A stretch of 64,000 bases of DNA. Origin: Aquipuribacter nitratireducens. Lineage in GTDB: Bacteria; Actinomycetota; Actinomycetes; Actinomycetales; JBBAYJ01. The stretch lies in contig NZ_JBBEOG010000009.1 of assembly GCF_037860835.1 (NCBI RefSeq), forward strand, positions 62,001-126,000. The letters are read 5' to 3'. The notes below the pieces were generated by a model. That model did not search any database. It saw only the letters and a list, made by a program, of their open reading frames with translations, and was not told the origin of the DNA. Of this stretch, positions 62,285-64,000 are shown piece by piece; the stretch's first letter is position 1, and each line of letters starts with the position of its first letter. The translations under genes and the position numbers were made by a program.

Positions 62285-62658
62285 GAGCCGGTCACCCGCT
62301 CGACGGGCCCCGACGCGGTCTGCGCGACGCGTGGCCCGGGAACCCCGGGCAGCAGCGACGGCGCTCGTCCCGCGACGGTGATGCTCGCCTGCACCGGCCC
62401 CCGCACACCGGACACCTCGATGTCGTCGAGGACCGCGTCGCCCCCTGCGCGGACGACGAAGTCCGTGGCCGCCGCGCGCCCGACCTGCACCGTGCCGGTC
62501 TCGGTCCGGGCGACCGCGACCCCGCTGCCGGCGGCCGCGAGTGCGACGGTGCGCGCGTGGTACCACAGCACCCCCTGGACGACGCCGAAGACGATGAGGA
62601 GCATCGCGGGGAACAGCACGACGAGCTCGAGCGTCGTGCTCCCGCGGTCGTGACTCAG
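62281..62658 (-). CDS. TadE-like pseudopilin with a probable CTG start
   Basis: A 125-residue pseudopilin with HDRGSTTLELVVLFPAMLLI and an exported part (ALAAAGSGVAVARTETG). No ATG or GTG lies in frame between the flp stop and the hydrophobic segment. The first usable codon is CTG 62658, which overlaps the flp stop as CTGA, the same geometry as the GTGA junctions in this operon. The start is inferred from this. Confidence 0.75.
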   Translation of the reverse strand: MSHDRGSTTLELVVLFPAMLLIVFGVVQGVLWYHARTVALAAAGSGVAVARTETGTVQVGRAAATDFVVRAGGDAVLDDIEVSGVRGPVQASITVAGRAPSLLPGVPGPRVAQTASGPVERVTGS

Positions 62659-62891
62659 GTGAGCTGCGACAGCCGGTCGTTCACCACGGCGTTGATGGCC
62701 GCCACCGCGAGCCCTGCGACCAGGAAGAGACCGAGGGCGATGACGACCCACTCGATCGTCGTGAAGCCGGCGTCCCGCTGCGACGGGTGCCGGGTGCCGG
62801 TCGACGGGCCCGGTCGGACCCGGCCGCTCGAGAGGCGGCCGAGGATCAGCAGGGACGCGAGGACGTGCAGCCTCAGGGTCAGGTCGTGCAT
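62655..62891 (-). CDS. flp: Flp-type major pilin
   Basis: A 78-residue prepilin. A long leader of about 40 residues is followed by the class III prepilin cleavage region DAGFTTIEWVVIALGLF (Gly before Phe; Glu at +5 of the mature form) and a short hydrophobic pilin (AGLAVAAINAVVND). A strong RBS, GGAGGAGGA, lies 6 nt upstream of ATG 62891, consistent with high expression of the main pilus subunit. Confidence 0.88.
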   Translation of the reverse strand: MHDLTLRLHVLASLLILGRLSSGRVRPGPSTGTRHPSQRDAGFTTIEWVVIALGLFLVAGLAVAAINAVVNDRLSQLT

Positions 62892-62936
62892 GGGATTCCT
62901 CCTCCTCCGGCGCGACGGCCGGCGCGGTGGTGCCCG

Positions 62937-63827
62937 TCACAGGATCTCCAGGACGGCGGGGGTGAACAGCAGCAGCGAGAAGACGAGACCGAGGGCGGCG
63001 ACAGGGACCCCGAGGCTCTGGGTGGTGGCGTTGGCGCGGGCCTGCTCCTTCGACAGCAGCTCCGCCCGCAAGCCACGACCGCGGGCACGCAGCGCCTCGT
63101 ACACCGACCCGCCGTCCTCACCGGCGAGACGCACGATGTCCGCCGTCTCCTCCAAGGCCGGCACCCCGAGCTCGGTGGCCAGCTCGCCGAGCCCCGTCCA
63201 GGGGGCGGTCCCCGCGAGCTGCGCCCGGACCAGCTCCTGCCGAATCCGGACGAAGGGCCACGCGTCGGCGACGGTCGCGGCGCGCGTGAGGGCCTGCGTC
63301 GGCCCGCTCCCCGCACGTCGCTCGAGCGCGACCAGCTCGAGGTAGGCCCCGACGGCCCGAGCGAACTCGTCCCGCGCCCGCGCGGCCCTCGCGCGCACGC
63401 TGAGGTCGGGGAGGTGGAACAGCGCGAGCGCGAGGCCGAGCGAGGCGACTGCGGGGACGGCGAGCGGCACCGCCAGGCCGACCCAGCGGAACAGGAGCGT
63501 CGCCACCGGCGGGAACGCGAGACCGATGAGACCGAGCAGTGCCTTCTCGCCGAGGAACTCCCCGGCCGGCACGCGGAGGACCGCCAGGTCGCGGGTCGGC
63601 ACGCTCACCAGCGGCAGGCGGTCGCTCCGCCGGACGAGCCCCTCCCCCAGACGGGTCTGGAGCGACCGCCGACCGCCGACGGCCGTGGCCGGCGTGCGTT
63701 GCGTCCGCAGCCGCTCGAGTGCGTCGTCCAGCCTGGGGCTGGACGGGACCAGCTCGCGGACGACGAGGAAGAGGCCGAGGCCCCCCAGGGCGCCGGCGAC
63801 CAGAGCCGCCTGCAGCGTGACGGGCAC
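62937..63827 (-). CDS. tadC: Flp pilus assembly membrane protein TadC
   Basis: A 296-residue type II secretion F-like protein. It has an N-terminal helix (VTLQAALVAGALGGLGLFLV), a pair of helices around residue 100-140, the cytoplasmic GSPF-like domain (DEFARAVGAYLELVALERRAGSG then ELGVPALEETADIVRLAGED) and a C-terminal helix (LGLVFSLLLFTPAVLEI). The motif strings are split here for length. GTG 63827 starts one base after the tadB stop. Confidence 0.92.
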   Translation of the reverse strand: MPVTLQAALVAGALGGLGLFLVVRELVPSSPRLDDALERLRTQRTPATAVGGRRSLQTRLGEGLVRRSDRLPLVSVPTRDLAVLRVPAGEFLGEKALLGLIGLAFPPVATLLFRWVGLAVPLAVPAVASLGLALALFHLPDLSVRARAARARDEFARAVGAYLELVALERRAGSGPTQALTRAATVADAWPFVRIRQELVRAQLAGTAPWTGLGELATELGVPALEETADIVRLAGEDGGSVYEALRARGRGLRAELLSKEQARANATTQSLGVPVAALGLVFSLLLFTPAVLEIL

Positions 63828-63828
63828 G

Positions 63829-64000
63829 TCACCGCCCCCCGACGTCGGCCGCCGGTGCACCGGCCGGGCTCTGGGCGGTCTCCGCGGCGGTGAGGAAGCG
63901 CGGTGTCGTCGCGCCCGCGGTGACGGCCCTCATCCACACCAGGCAGCCGACGAAGAGCCCGAGCAGGACGACGAGGATGACCTGGCCGGCGCCGGCGAGG
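63829..64000 (-). CDS. tadB: Flp pilus assembly protein TadB (C-terminal end)
   Basis: Only the last 56 codons are in the window; the gene continues past base 64000. The visible part is a hydrophobic helix (QVILVVLLGLFVGCLVWMRA) and a Pro/Ala-rich tail. Position directly before tadC and the helix pattern fit TadB. A single base separates its stop from the tadC start. Confidence 0.8.
   Translation of the reverse strand, partial: LAGAGQVILVVLLGLFVGCLVWMRAVTAGATTPRFLTAAETAQSPAGAPAADVGGR

Overview
This is a 64-kb stretch of very GC-rich chromosomal DNA from an actinobacterium (Actinomycetota), probably in or near the Micrococcales. The evidence is the extreme GC bias at third codon positions, frequent GTG starts, many 4-nt GTGA gene overlaps, and gene orders typical of the phylum: metG-tatD-rpf-rsmA-ispE, galU-moeA/glp-rimJ-glpR, glmU-prs and a Flp/Tad pilus locus. 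About 20 genes have a TANNNT -10 element only 6-9 nt before an ATG or GTG and no Shine-Dalgarno sequence, so leaderless mRNAs appear common. I see no insertion sequence, prophage, CRISPR array, rRNA gene or replication origin. The window holds about 62 protein genes and two tRNA genes, with no gene-free stretch above about 240 bp.

Layout. 1-4.2 kb: end of a surface-polysaccharide locus (priming sugar transferase with an overlapping leader ORF, and a divergent HAD-domain protein). 4.2-6.8 kb: prs, glmU and tRNA-Gln. 6.8-9.3 kb: a MntA/HepT toxin-antitoxin pair, TetR and MarR regulators, and a DUF4288-like protein. 9.5-18.8 kb: a large membrane-bound GH67-like protein, an ABC-F ATPase, a three-gene unit of unknown role (small protein, membrane protein, VOC protein) and a giant LuxR-family ATPase regulator. 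18.8-26.7 kb: housekeeping group ispE, rsmA, rpf, tatD, metG, interrupted by an FMN oxidase and a VapBC pair. 26.7-32.1 kb: VanZ-like protein, a diguanylate cyclase, an aminotransferase, rsmI and protein mannosyltransferase. 32.1-36.3 kb: small membrane proteins, DUF427, an aldo/keto reductase, a Phd/PIN pair and tRNA-Ala. 36.4-44 kb: galU, moeA (Glp), moaC, mog, rimJ and the membrane gene glpR, then a second diguanylate cyclase and 5-formyl-THF cyclo-ligase. 44-58 kb: penicillin-acylase-type hydrolase, cation/proton antiporter, folE, FmdB zinc ribbon, SAF/CpaB-like protein, mscL, a large SF1-helicase-like protein lacking the Walker lysine, a potassium channel, an EamA transporter, a DUF5995-like protein and a sirtuin. 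58-64 kb: part of a Flp/Tad pilus operon.

How the genes connect. Several groups act at the cell surface: GlmU makes UDP-GlcNAc, GalU makes UDP-glucose, the sugar transferase starts a lipid-linked glycan, Pmt O-mannosylates exported proteins, and Rpf remodels peptidoglycan. The galU-to-glpR cluster matches the corynebacterial/mycobacterial arrangement in which a gephyrin-like MoeA (Glp) and its membrane partner (GlpR) take part in division and polar growth. Two diguanylate cyclases, one lacking and one keeping the inhibitory site, point to c-di-GMP signalling.

Most unusual signals: a bidirectional promoter whose two -10 elements share a TA; two copies of an intergenic repeat with an identical 52-nt spacing; an 11-codon leader ORF with an ideal RBS overlapping the sugar-transferase start; a helicase-like protein without the catalytic lysine; a PIN toxin with a conserved Asp changed to Tyr; and a membrane-tethered GH67-like protein.
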